The position numbers and the translations under genes are program-made. A stretch of 64,000 nt of DNA from Natrinema altunense (GTDB lineage Archaea > Halobacteriota > Halobacteria > Halobacteriales > Natrialbaceae), in NCBI RefSeq assembly GCF_000731985.1, contig NZ_JNCS01000002.1, positions 248,001 to 312,000 on the forward strand, written 5' to 3'. This document shows positions 41,377 through 49,555 of the stretch, piece by piece. The notes under the pieces are model-generated. The model was not told the origin of the DNA and searched no databases. It saw nothing but the letters and a program-made list of their open reading frames with translations. The stretch's first letter is position 1; the number at the start of each line of letters is the position of its first letter.

Positions 41377-42954
41377 ATGGACCTGACGGCGATCGACGAC
41401 GCCGCGCGAACGGGCAACGTCGCGAAACTGTTCGATCGGACGGCCGCCCACCACGGGGACGCACAGGCGATGGAACATCACGGCCGGCGCTGGACCCACG
41501 CGGACGTCCGCGACTGGACCGCCGAACTCGCCGGCGGATTCCACGAGATCGGCCTCGAGCCCGGCGATCGAGCCCTGCTCTTCTTGCCGAACTGTCCGCA
41601 GTACCTGATCGCCTCGATCGGCGCGTTCAAGGCCGGCGTCGAAATTTCGCCGGTCAATCCTCAGTACAAGCGCCGCGAAGTGGCCTACCAGCTGACGGAT
41701 ACGGACGCGAGCGCCGTCATCACCCACCCCGCGCTCCGGGACGTCGTGGCCCAGGCGACCGCGGACGCCGACGTGGAGCCCGCGGTGATCACCATCCGGA
41801 GCGAGGACTGGGAGCGGGACCCGGACGATCACGCGTTCGAGGAGTTGCGTGGCGAGCCGACGCTGGTCGAGCGGGCCGACGACGACGTAGCGCTGTTGCC
41901 CTACACCTCGGGGACGACCGGCGATCCGAAGGGAGTCAAGCTCACCCACGAAAACACCCGCGCACAGCTGCTGTGGCCGCTGACAGCCTCGAACGTCGAC
42001 GTCGAGCCGGCGGACGTTCGCAGCCTGACCTGGCTCCCACTCTATCACATCACCGGCTTCACCCACACCGCCCTCCAGCCGCTGGTCGGCGGCGGACGGC
42101 TCTACTTCCGGAGCGCACTCGAGTGGGACGCCCAGGAGTGCCTGCAACTCATCGAGGACGAGGTGATCACTCACTTCGTCGGCGTCACGACGATGTACGC
42201 GGATATGGTCGAGACCGACGACTTCGGCGAGTACGATCTCACCAGCCTCGAGTCGGCCTCCGAGGGCGGCGCGAAGCTTTCGACGGCAGTTCAGGAGCGG
42301 TTCGAGGAGACCGCGGGCGTCGATATCGCCGAGGGATACGGCCTCACCGAGACCCACGGCGCAACCCACACGCAGTCGGGGTCGACCTTCGGACTGAAAC
42401 ACGGGACGATCGGCCAACCGCTCCGGATGACCGACTGCAAGATCGTCGACGATTCGGGTACGGAAGTCGGCCCCGGCGAGGAGGGCGAACTCCTCGTCCG
42501 CGGCCCGCAGGTCATGGCGGGCTATCTCGAGTTGCCCGAGGCGACCGCGGCCGCCTTCACCGAGAACGGGTTCCTTCGCACGGGCGATATCGCCCGTCGC
42601 GATGGGAACAACTACTACGAAATCGTCGACCGGAAGAAACACATGATCAACACCGCCGGCTACAACGTCTATCCCAGCGAACTCGAGGACCTCATCCTGG
42701 AGCACGAGGCCGTCGCGGACGTCGCCGTCGTCGGGATTCCGGACGAGCGGCGCAACGAGGTGCCGAAGGCGTTCGTGGTCACGTCCGAGGGCATTGCTCC
42801 CGGCAGCGACGTCACCGCCGAGGAGATCACGGAGTTCTGTCTGGCGGCGGTGGCCAGCTACAAACATCCCCGCGAGGTCGAGTTCGTCGCGGAACTGCCC
42901 CGGACGACGAGCGGCAAGATTCAGAAGTACAAACTCGAGGAGCGCGAGGAGTAG
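41377..42954 (+). CDS. AMP-dependent acyl-CoA synthetase/ligase
   Basis: This 525-residue ANL-superfamily enzyme activates a carboxylic acid with ATP and CoA. Motifs are the P-loop LLPYTSGTTGDPKGVKLTHE, IAEGYGLTETHGATHTQSG (A5), LRTGDIARRDGNNYYEIVDR (A7-A8), MINTAGYNVYPSELEDLILE and the catalytic lysine in PRTTSGKIQKYKLEE. It resembles medium/long-chain acyl-CoA or 4-coumarate-type ligases; the substrate is not determinable here. The MBL-fold gene next to it is convergent. Confidence 0.92.
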   Translation: MDLTAIDDAARTGNVAKLFDRTAAHHGDAQAMEHHGRRWTHADVRDWTAELAGGFHEIGLEPGDRALLFLPNCPQYLIASIGAFKAGVEISPVNPQYKRREVAYQLTDTDASAVITHPALRDVVAQATADADVEPAVITIRSEDWERDPDDHAFEELRGEPTLVERADDDVALLPYTSGTTGDPKGVKLTHENTRAQLLWPLTASNVDVEPADVRSLTWLPLYHITGFTHTALQPLVGGGRLYFRSALEWDAQECLQLIEDEVITHFVGVTTMYADMVETDDFGEYDLTSLESASEGGAKLSTAVQERFEETAGVDIAEGYGLTETHGATHTQSGSTFGLKHGTIGQPLRMTDCKIVDDSGTEVGPGEEGELLVRGPQVMAGYLELPEATAAAFTENGFLRTGDIARRDGNNYYEIVDRKKHMINTAGYNVYPSELEDLILEHEAVADVAVVGIPDERRNEVPKAFVVTSEGIAPGSDVTAEEITEFCLAAVASYKHPREVEFVAELPRTTSGKIQKYKLEEREE

Positions 42955-42975
42955 GACACCGGTTGTCTCGAGGTC

Positions 42976-43986
42976 CTACGCCGTCTCGTAGTATCGGACG
43001 CCCTCTTCGGTCTCGTAGGAAACCCGACCGCGCGTCTCGAGCGTCCCCAGCGCCCCGAGCGTATCGAGTACGGGCGCGTGATAGCGGACGTTGCCGACGC
43101 GCTCTTCGGCGATCGCACGCGGCGTCGCCGGCTCGATCGCCTCGAGCGCCGTCGCCGTCTCCGCGAGCAGCGTATCCAATCGGTCGCGCGTCGTCTCGAC
43201 GACTCGCTGGGGGTCCTCGAAGACGGGGCCGTGGCCGGGGAAGACGTGCGTCGCGGACGTTCCCTGTAGTCGGTCCATGGCCTCGTAGTAGGCGTCGACG
43301 GCCTCGTAGGCACCGCGGTCGAAGCCGACGTGGAAGGCCCCCGCGCGAAACGGCTCGATGAGCGCGTCGCCGGCGAAAAGCACGTCGGTCCCCTCGACGG
43401 TCGTCTCGAAGCACAGGTGATCGATCTCGTGGCCCGGCGTCTCGAAGACCCGGAACTCGCGGCCGCCGACGGCGAACGGCTCGGTCGGATCGATCGGCCG
43501 GGCACTCTCGCCGTCGACCAGCCGACGGTCCCGACGACGCGAGTCGAGTTCCTCCTCGAGTACCGTCTCGAGGTCGTCGTCGTAGCCCGCCGACCGCGCC
43601 GTCTCCCGGAGGCCGGCCCGGACGGTGTCCAGGTCGGTCTCGAGCCGGGCGAGCCCCGCTTTCGGCGCGTGAACCGTCGCGCCGGCCGCCCGGAGTGCGG
43701 GGAGTTGGCCGATGTGGTCGCTGTGGATGTGGGTCACGAGAACGTGGTCGATGTCGGCTGGGACGGCGTCGACCTCGGCGAGCCCCTCGCGCAGTTCCGT
43801 CTCGCCGACGCGGTCCGAGCCGCCCGTCTCGTCGGGTGCGCCCGCGTCGATCAGGATCGGTTCGGGTCCCTCGAGCAGGTAGGCGGCGACGTGTTTGGGT
43901 GGCCAGGGAACGTCGAACTCGAGGCGATGAATCCGCGAGCAGACGGTCTCCAGACGAGCGCCACCGCAGGAAGCGTCGGGAGTCAT
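42976..43986 (-). CDS. MBL-fold metallo-hydrolase
   Basis: This 336-residue beta-lactamase-fold hydrolase has THIHSDHIGQLPALRAAGA (HxHxDH, here THIHSDH) near residue 85, ending the first metal site. It also has FETPGHEIDHLCFETTVEGT, LFAGDALIEPFRAGAFHV (metal-bridging Asp) and THVFPGHGPVFEDPQRVV. The C-terminal 70 residues may be a winged-helix-like cap, as in LACTB2-type enzymes. It could hydrolyse a thioester or a nucleic-acid end; the neighbouring acyl-CoA ligase makes a thioesterase role plausible but unproven. The start at 43986 is followed by MTPDASCGGARLETV. Confidence 0.9.
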   Translation of the reverse strand: MTPDASCGGARLETVCSRIHRLEFDVPWPPKHVAAYLLEGPEPILIDAGAPDETGGSDRVGETELREGLAEVDAVPADIDHVLVTHIHSDHIGQLPALRAAGATVHAPKAGLARLETDLDTVRAGLRETARSAGYDDDLETVLEEELDSRRRDRRLVDGESARPIDPTEPFAVGGREFRVFETPGHEIDHLCFETTVEGTDVLFAGDALIEPFRAGAFHVGFDRGAYEAVDAYYEAMDRLQGTSATHVFPGHGPVFEDPQRVVETTRDRLDTLLAETATALEAIEPATPRAIAEERVGNVRYHAPVLDTLGALGTLETRGRVSYETEEGVRYYETA

Positions 43987-44045
43987 TGTCTCGAAAACGC
44001 CGAGCCAGCATCATAAGCGTCGCGCTCGAACGCGCCGGCGGTCGT

Positions 44046-44066
44046 GTCGGGAAGTCCCTTCCCGAC
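44046..44066. promoter_or_regulatory. Perfect 9-bp-stem palindrome in the MBL/tfe divergent region
   Basis: GTCGGGAAG (44046-44054) and CTTCCCGAC (44058-44066) are exact reverse complements with a 3-nt loop. It lies 60 nt upstream of the MBL gene start (minus strand) and 166 nt before tfe. It may be an operator or, if transcribed, a stable hairpin. The other bases of this 245-nt gap show nothing clear except the tfe TATA box. Confidence 0.45.
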
Positions 44067-44200
44067 CGGGCGATGAGGGCTTCCGTACTGCTTTTGCCGC
44101 CTTCCTCCGACGGGTGTGGCTCTCCGCAGCGGCGGCTGCCGTCGGTTCTCACGCAGGCGGCCGTAGCGCGCGCCACCGGGGGCGGGTCCACTTGACAAGC

Positions 44201-44208
44201 TTTAATGG
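44201..44208 (+). promoter_or_regulatory. TATA box of tfe
   Basis: TTTAATGG at 44201-44208 lies 24-31 nt before the ATG at 44232, indicating a leaderless tfe mRNA and supporting that start over upstream ATGs at 44205 and 44223. Confidence 0.6.
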
Positions 44209-44231
44209 CTCCATGCCGTTACATGCGGGTA

Positions 44232-44756
44232 ATGGCTTTTGAGGACCTGCTCGAGGACCCGGTGATCCAGAAATATTTGCACGAGCTGGTCGGTCCGAAG
44301 GGGATGCCCGTCGCGGCGGCCCCCCCTGACGGCGAGGTGACCGACGAGGAGCTCGCGGAGGAACTCGACCTCGAGTTGAACGACGTGCGGCGCGCGCTGT
44401 TCATTCTCTACGAGAACGATCTCGCCACGTATCGGCGACTGCGCGACGAGGACTCGGGGTGGCTGACCTATCTCTGGACCTTCGAGTACGACAACATCCC
44501 GGAGAACTTAGAAGAGGAGATGTATCGGCTCCACGAGGCCCTCGACGAGCGCCGGGAGTACGAGCGCAACCACGAGTTCTACCTCTGTGAGATCTGCTCT
44601 ATCCGGTTCGAGTTCGGCGAGGCGATGGACTTCAACTTCGAGTGTCCCGAATGTGGCTCCCCGCTGGAATCGATGGATAACAACCGACTGGTCGACGCGA
44701 TGGACGACCGCCTCGACGCCCTCGAGGACGAACTCAACATCGACGCGGACGCCTAA
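44232..44756 (+). CDS. tfe: Transcription initiation factor E alpha (Tfe)
   Basis: Tfe helps open promoters by RNA polymerase with TBP and TFB. The 174-residue protein has the N-terminal winged helix (ELAEELDLELNDVRRALFIL and YENDLATYRRLRDEDSGWLT) and the C-terminal zinc ribbon (FYLCEICSIRFEFGEAMDFN and FECPECGSPLESM, four cysteines). This is normal length for the family. It overlaps the next gene by a single base (TAATG), giving a tight pair with DUF2110 that recurs in haloarchaea as I recall. Confidence 0.95.
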   Translation: MAFEDLLEDPVIQKYLHELVGPKGMPVAAAPPDGEVTDEELAEELDLELNDVRRALFILYENDLATYRRLRDEDSGWLTYLWTFEYDNIPENLEEEMYRLHEALDERREYERNHEFYLCEICSIRFEFGEAMDFNFECPECGSPLESMDNNRLVDAMDDRLDALEDELNIDADA

Positions 44757-45442
44757 TGGTCGTACTTGCAACGAAACTCTACGTCGAAGGCGAGGCCCGC
44801 GAGCGGTCGCTGGATTCGCTGCGCTCGCTGGTGACCAACGAGATCGGCGAACTCGACGCGGAGTTCGAGATCGGGATCCGTCACGACGACTTCCCGTCGG
44901 TAACGATCGACGGCGACGACGCCACGGTCGCGCGTAACGTCCTCCGCGAGGAGTTCGGCGAGATCGTCCCCGATCTCCAGGCCGGCGACACCTACGTCGG
45001 CACCCTCGAGTCCTGGGACGAAGACGGGTTCGTCCTCGACGCCGGACAGGGCGACGGCGTCCGGATCCCGACCGACGAACTCGGGCTCGGCCCGGGGTCG
45101 GCGACGCAGATCCGCGAACGGTACGGACTGGTCCAACATCTGCCCCTGCGGTTCGTCTACGGCGGTGCCGACGGCGAGGAGCCGTCGCGACTCGCCGAGA
45201 CGGAGCAGGATCGCCTCTACGAGTGGACCCGCGGCGACGGGCGGCTCAACGTCAACAGCGCGACCCGAGCGGAAGTCCGCGCCACGCTCAACCGGGCGGG
45301 GCACGCACAGGACTACGTCACCGTCGAGCGGCTCGGCCTGCTCGAGCAGAGCGTCATCTGTACCGAACACACCGATCCACCGGGACTGCTCGCGAGCGTG
45401 GGCGAGTATCTCCCGGCCGAACTCCGGTGTGTCGTTCCCTAG
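44756..45442 (+). CDS. DUF2110 family protein
   Basis: This 228-residue acidic protein is of unknown biochemical function. It has the family's start MVVLATKLYVEGEARERSLD, the S1-like middle YVGTLESWDEDGFVLDAGQG and a C-terminal half with GRLNVNSATRAEVRATLNRA, which resembles a helix-hairpin-helix DNA-binding segment. Its constant pairing with tfe suggests a role in transcription or nucleic-acid processing, though this is inference. DUF2110 is recalled, not searched. Confidence 0.88.
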   Translation: MVVLATKLYVEGEARERSLDSLRSLVTNEIGELDAEFEIGIRHDDFPSVTIDGDDATVARNVLREEFGEIVPDLQAGDTYVGTLESWDEDGFVLDAGQGDGVRIPTDELGLGPGSATQIRERYGLVQHLPLRFVYGGADGEEPSRLAETEQDRLYEWTRGDGRLNVNSATRAEVRATLNRAGHAQDYVTVERLGLLEQSVICTEHTDPPGLLASVGEYLPAELRCVVP

Positions 45443-45443
45443 T

Positions 45444-46214
45444 ATGAATCGACGGCTCGTTCTCGCGGCGATCGCGATCGCACTGCTCGCGACGCTAGCG
45501 GGCTGTTCGGCATTTTCCGGCGGTATTTCGGACGAACAGCTCGATCAGGATGGGAACTACAGCGAGCTGCGTGACAGCGAGGCGGACGTCGCGATCGATC
45601 TCGACGACGGCAATCTGATCAGCGACGGCGAATTCCGGGCGGTCTACGATCTCAACGGGTCCGAAGAACTGTCGCTGTACCGGTCTACGCTCTTCCGCGA
45701 GGAACCCTTGGAGATCAACAGCGTCCGCTACTGGTATCCCAACGGGACCGAGCTCACGGGCTCGGAACTCGACGTCGAACAGGGCCGGTCGAAGACGACC
45801 GTCCAGGTACCCGACGAGAACGGGACGCTCGCGTTCTCCGGCGACGCCGGCCGGAAGACGTTCCGATTGCCGGCCTACGTCGAGGGGTCGTACGAAGTGA
45901 CGGTTCCGGAGGGCCATCGGACGTCGAACTTCCTGTTCGGCGATGTCTCGCCGAACGGGTACGAACGAGAGGTCGTCGACGGCCGGGAGCGCCTCTCTTG
46001 GGACGACCTCGACAGCACGATCTCGCTCCGGTACTACCTCGCGCGGGACGTTCCGCTGTTCCTCGGCCTCATCGGGGCCGTCGTCCTGCTCGGCGGCGTC
46101 GGCATCGGCTACTACTACCGACAGGTCAAGCGACTCCAAAAGGAACGCGAGGAGTTCGGTCTCGATATCGACACCGACGACGATTCGGACGGCGGCCCGC
46201 CCGGACTCCTGTGA
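45444..46214 (+). CDS. Membrane-anchored lipoprotein (DUF5803-like)
   Basis: This 256-residue protein has a lipoprotein signal (MNRRLVLAAIAIALLATLA, lipobox AGCSAF). It then has an extracellular beta-rich domain with haloarchaeal Asn-x-Thr/Ser sites, and a C-terminal transmembrane helix (LFLGLIGAVVLLGGVGIGYY) followed by a basic then acidic cytoplasmic tail. It matches what I recall as DUF5803. It starts 1 nt after the DUF2110 stop, so it is co-transcribed with tfe. The role is unknown. Confidence 0.88.
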   Translation: MNRRLVLAAIAIALLATLAGCSAFSGGISDEQLDQDGNYSELRDSEADVAIDLDDGNLISDGEFRAVYDLNGSEELSLYRSTLFREEPLEINSVRYWYPNGTELTGSELDVEQGRSKTTVQVPDENGTLAFSGDAGRKTFRLPAYVEGSYEVTVPEGHRTSNFLFGDVSPNGYEREVVDGRERLSWDDLDSTISLRYYLARDVPLFLGLIGAVVLLGGVGIGYYYRQVKRLQKEREEFGLDIDTDDDSDGGPPGLL

Positions 46215-46366
46215 AGGCCCGCCCGGACTAACGGATCGAGACGCTGCGGCTCCCATCATTACGGACCGCATCGATTTCCGTCCGACCCCAGATCCCCTTC
46301 TCGTTCTGCCCGTCGAACCCGGGCGATCGCTCGTCGGTTCCGGTCCTCGGCCTCGACACCCGGACG

Positions 46367-46822
46367 TTACCCGTGAATCGCCTGCTCGTCGAGCCAGATG
46401 ACTTCGCGCTCGTCGATCTCGAGCCGTCCCCTGACGTGGCGCGTCTCTATCCGTGGGGGCTCGAGCGAGGCGGTGTGGATGTCCGTGGTCACGTCGACGC
46501 CATCGACGAGCCAGCCGTAGTTGCGGTCGTCGCCGTCGGTGGCCGAAAAGACGAGCAGTTTCGGATGATCGACTCGAGCCGCCGTCTCGAACGACGACCC
46601 GAACACCCGCGGTAAATCGACGACTCTGATCCGTTCCCCGGCGACGTGGACGGTCCCCGCGTTCCACGGATCGTCGGCGTCGACGAGGGAGTCGTCCTCC
46701 GTGACACCGAGCACGGAGGTGATCGATGTAGCCGTGACGCAGTACAGCTTTTCCTCGAGGGCGAACGTCAGGACTGTGACGCGCTCGTCGCGCTCGGCCC
46801 GCTCGGTCGAAACCGGATCCAT
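46367..46822 (-). CDS. cheW: CheW-like chemotaxis adaptor, divergent from the che operon
   Basis: This 151-residue CheW-domain protein couples receptors to CheA. It has VLTFALEEKLYCVTATSITS, VHVAGERIRVVDLPRVFGSS and LLVFSATDGDDRNYGWLVDG, the usual two-barrel CheW pattern. On the minus strand a TATA-like CTTATTTT (about 46844-46851) lies close to the start at 46822. It is transcribed away from the operon below and is convergent with the DUF5803-like gene. It is divergent from CheW consensus and may bind a specific receptor. Confidence 0.88.
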   Translation of the reverse strand: MDPVSTERAERDERVTVLTFALEEKLYCVTATSITSVLGVTEDDSLVDADDPWNAGTVHVAGERIRVVDLPRVFGSSFETAARVDHPKLLVFSATDGDDRNYGWLVDGVDVTTDIHTASLEPPRIETRHVRGRLEIDEREVIWLDEQAIHG

Positions 46823-47021
46823 TTCGGCTAACGGATGGGTGGTCGGAAAATAAGCCTTCTGATGGGCGATCTGTTCGTGCGAAACCGCACTCGGGAACCC
46901 CGAATGAGCGATCGCGCCGATCGGCGAGGTCGATCCCCGTCAGACGAGGAAACGCGTGCGGTTGAGTTCGGTCCGCGAGCGGAGTCGTCAGCAATCGGAA
47001 CAATCACGGTGGAGTCAACGT

Positions 47022-47027
47022 TTTATT
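47022..47027 (+). promoter_or_regulatory. TATA-like box of the che operon
   Basis: TTTATT at 47022-47027 lies 28-33 nt before the cheW ATG (47055), consistent with the operon promoter. A second AT-rich element, CATTTATGG at 47934-47942, precedes cheY and may give an internal promoter. Confidence 0.5.
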
Positions 47028-47054
47028 GGTGGACCCTGATACACGAACAGGACC

Positions 47055-47843
47055 ATGGCCCCGGACCTCTCGGAAAAGCTTCTCGGACTCGATATCGACG
47101 ACGCCGATCGGAGCGGCGATGCAACCGCCGGCGACGGCGAGGAGGAACTCCATCTCCAGTTTCTCTTCGTCGGCCTCGGCGAACACCGACTCGCGCTGCC
47201 GGTCGGCGCGGTCAGGACCATCACCGAACCGCCGACGGAGCTCACTCGAGTCCCGCGGTCACCCTCGGCTATCGAGGGACTGATGGACCTCCGTGGGGAG
47301 GTCACCGCGGTTATCGACCCGTCCGTACACTTCCCCGTCACCGAATCCCGGTCGGGCCGTGAGCGACTCCTCGTGCTCGACCGGGCGAGCGACCAGCAAT
47401 CGGTTGCGATCCGGGTCGACGAGGTCATGGGCGTCGAGTCGATCCCCGAAAGCAACATTTTCGACGAGGACACCGTCGAGAACAGCGACCTCTCCGGTGA
47501 CGTCCTCGAGCATCCCCTGATCGCCGCGCTCGTTACACAGGAACGGGAACTCCACACCGACGCCGACGATGTCGTAACGGACGACGCCGCCGACGCGACG
47601 GCCGGACCCGCACTCGGCGGCCCTGCGGGGACGGGCGGATCGACGACGCTGTCGTCGGCACGCGGGACGAGCGGTGGCATCGAGGAGTCGATGGGGGAGG
47701 CCTTCGAGGTCGAACCGACCGACGAGGCGGCCCCCGAACCGGCCGAAGAGGAGGACGACGATTCGACGCGGGAAGTCGTCGTCGAGGCGACTGCGCTGAT
47801 CGATGTCAACAAGCTGTTATTAGCGTCCGGGCAGCCGCAATAA
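47055..47843 (+). CDS. cheW: Chemotaxis adaptor CheW with extended acidic tail
   Basis: CheW links chemoreceptors to CheA. Residues 30-175 form the CheW domain: FLFVGLGEHRLALPVGAVRT, IEGLMDLRGEVTAVIDPSVH and VAIRVDEVMGVESIPESNIF. A second part of about 85 residues is Gly/Ala/Glu-rich and ends VVVEATALIDVNKLLLASGQ, the usual CheW C-terminal helix, so the tail is an insertion inside the domain rather than an added end. At 262 residues it is longer than the usual 150-170. It starts the che operon. Confidence 0.92.
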   Translation: MAPDLSEKLLGLDIDDADRSGDATAGDGEEELHLQFLFVGLGEHRLALPVGAVRTITEPPTELTRVPRSPSAIEGLMDLRGEVTAVIDPSVHFPVTESRSGRERLLVLDRASDQQSVAIRVDEVMGVESIPESNIFDEDTVENSDLSGDVLEHPLIAALVTQERELHTDADDVVTDDAADATAGPALGGPAGTGGSTTLSSARGTSGGIEESMGEAFEVEPTDEAAPEPAEEEDDDSTREVVVEATALIDVNKLLLASGQPQ

Positions 47844-47978
47844 TTTCCGCAACCCGTAGATCGGGATCCCCCGCGGTGACTGGGCTCTCCGGGGCGTATT
47901 CAACGCTTATCACGTCTGATAATCGAGAGACAGCATTTATGGTAGTTGTATCTCTACGGGAGTTTGGTGTACTACTGA

Positions 47979-48341
47979 ATGTCGACAGGGGTGCTCATCG
48001 TGGACGACTCTCATTTTATGCGGAATCTATTGCGCCAGATCTTGGAACAAGATTACCGCATTCTCGGAGAGGCGTCCAACGGCGCTGAGGCCGTCAAACT
48101 GTACAAAGAACACGATCCCGACATCGTCATGATGGACATCGTGATGCCCAAATGCAACGGCATCAAGGCGACCGCGGCGATCAAGAAGATCGACCCGGAC
48201 GCCCGCGTCATCATGTGTACGAGCGTCGGACAGCGTGAGAAAATGAAACTCGCCGTGAAAGCTGGCGCGGACGGCTACGTCACGAAACCGTTCGAGGAAC
48301 CCAGCGTCAGAAAGGCCCTTTCAGACGTCGTCGCTGCATGA
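47979..48341 (+). CDS. cheY: Chemotaxis response regulator CheY
   Basis: This 120-residue receiver domain is phosphorylated by CheA and acts on the archaellum switch. It has the acidic pair in LIVDDSHFMRNLL, the phospho-acceptor Asp in DIVMMDIVMPKCNG, the Thr/Ser in VIMCTSVGQREK and the Lys in GYVTKPFEEPSVRKAL. The overlap of 4 bp with cheB (ATGA) is typical of this operon. The 135-nt gap before it may hold an internal promoter. Confidence 0.95.
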   Translation: MSTGVLIVDDSHFMRNLLRQILEQDYRILGEASNGAEAVKLYKEHDPDIVMMDIVMPKCNGIKATAAIKKIDPDARVIMCTSVGQREKMKLAVKAGADGYVTKPFEEPSVRKALSDVVAA

Positions 48342-49555
48342 CGAGAGTACTCGTTGTCGACGACTCGAGGTTTATGCGGACAGTCATCGGCAACGCGCTC
48401 GAGGCGGCTGGCTACGATATCGAAACGGCTTCGAACGGTTCCGAGGCCGTCGAGACCGTCGCCACGTTCGATCCGGATGTCGTGACGATGGACGTCGAGA
48501 TGCCCGAAATGGGCGGTATCGACGCCGTCGAGCGAATCATGACGACGAACCCGACCCCGATTCTCATGCTCAGCGTGCACACCGAACGCGGTGCTGAGGC
48601 GACGCTCGATGCCTTGGAGCGGGGGGCCGTTGACTTCCTTCACAAGCCCGACGGTTCGGACTCACGAAACATCGCCCACCTCAGCGACGATGTCGTCGAC
48701 GCGGTCGACGAACTCGCCGAGGCCGACGTCTCGTCGGTAGCACTCGCGCGGGCCTCGGCGGCGGCCTACGCGACTCGCTCGGGGCGCGCCGACAGTGCGG
48801 GTCGAGGAACGACGACCGGCAACGCGGTCGCCGGCGGCGGGGCGGAGACCCGACTGAATCCCGACTCCGGGACGATCGATCCCGAGGCGGGACCGGGGAT
48901 CGGCGCTCCCATCGATCCTGACGAGGACGCGGCTCCGGTCGCCGTCGACGGGGACCGCGCCGATGCACCGACGGTCGTCCTCGGCGCGTCGACCGGCGGG
49001 CCAAAGATCGTCGAGCGACTGTTCGAACGACTCCCGGCCGATCTCGAGGCGAAAGTGCTGGTCGTCCAGCATATGCCACCCGGATTCACCGAGCGATTCG
49101 CCGACCGACTCGACGCGAACAGCGCGTACGACGTCAGCGAGGCGGCGGACCGGGACTGGGTCCGCGCCGGCGAGGTTGCGGTTGCACCGGGCAACCACCA
49201 TCTCGAGGTAGCGCGCAACGTCAACGGTGCCCTTCGCCTGCGACTCGACGACGGCAAGCGCGTCCACGGCGTGCGACCGTCGATCGACGTGACGATGGAG
49301 AGCGCCGCCGAACGGGTCTCCGATGCGCTCTGTGGCATCGTCCTGACCGGAATGGGCCGCGACGGGGCGGCCGGGATCGAGGCGATCAAGGCCGCCGGCG
49401 GTCGGACCATCGCACAGGACGAGGCGACGAGTCCGGTCTTTGGCATCCCCTGTCAGGCAATCGAAACGGGCTGTGTCGATACGATCGCGCCCGCAAACGG
49501 CATCGCCGAGGCGATCGTCGACGCGTTCACGACGGACGGTGAGAACGATGAGTGA
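48338..49555 (+). CDS. cheB: Chemotaxis methylesterase CheB
   Basis: CheB removes methyl groups from chemoreceptors. Residues 1-120 are a receiver domain (VLVVDDSRFMRTVIGNALEA, phospho-Asp in VVTMDVEMPEMGG). Residues 125-215 are an acidic, Gly-rich linker, and residues 215-400 are the esterase with catalytic Ser in LGASTGGPKIVERLF, His in VVQHMPPGFTERF and Asp in GMGRDGAAGI. It overlaps cheY by 4 bp and cheA by 8 bp. Confidence 0.95.
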   Translation: MTRVLVVDDSRFMRTVIGNALEAAGYDIETASNGSEAVETVATFDPDVVTMDVEMPEMGGIDAVERIMTTNPTPILMLSVHTERGAEATLDALERGAVDFLHKPDGSDSRNIAHLSDDVVDAVDELAEADVSSVALARASAAAYATRSGRADSAGRGTTTGNAVAGGGAETRLNPDSGTIDPEAGPGIGAPIDPDEDAAPVAVDGDRADAPTVVLGASTGGPKIVERLFERLPADLEAKVLVVQHMPPGFTERFADRLDANSAYDVSEAADRDWVRAGEVAVAPGNHHLEVARNVNGALRLRLDDGKRVHGVRPSIDVTMESAAERVSDALCGIVLTGMGRDGAAGIEAIKAAGGRTIAQDEATSPVFGIPCQAIETGCVDTIAPANGIAEAIVDAFTTDGENDE

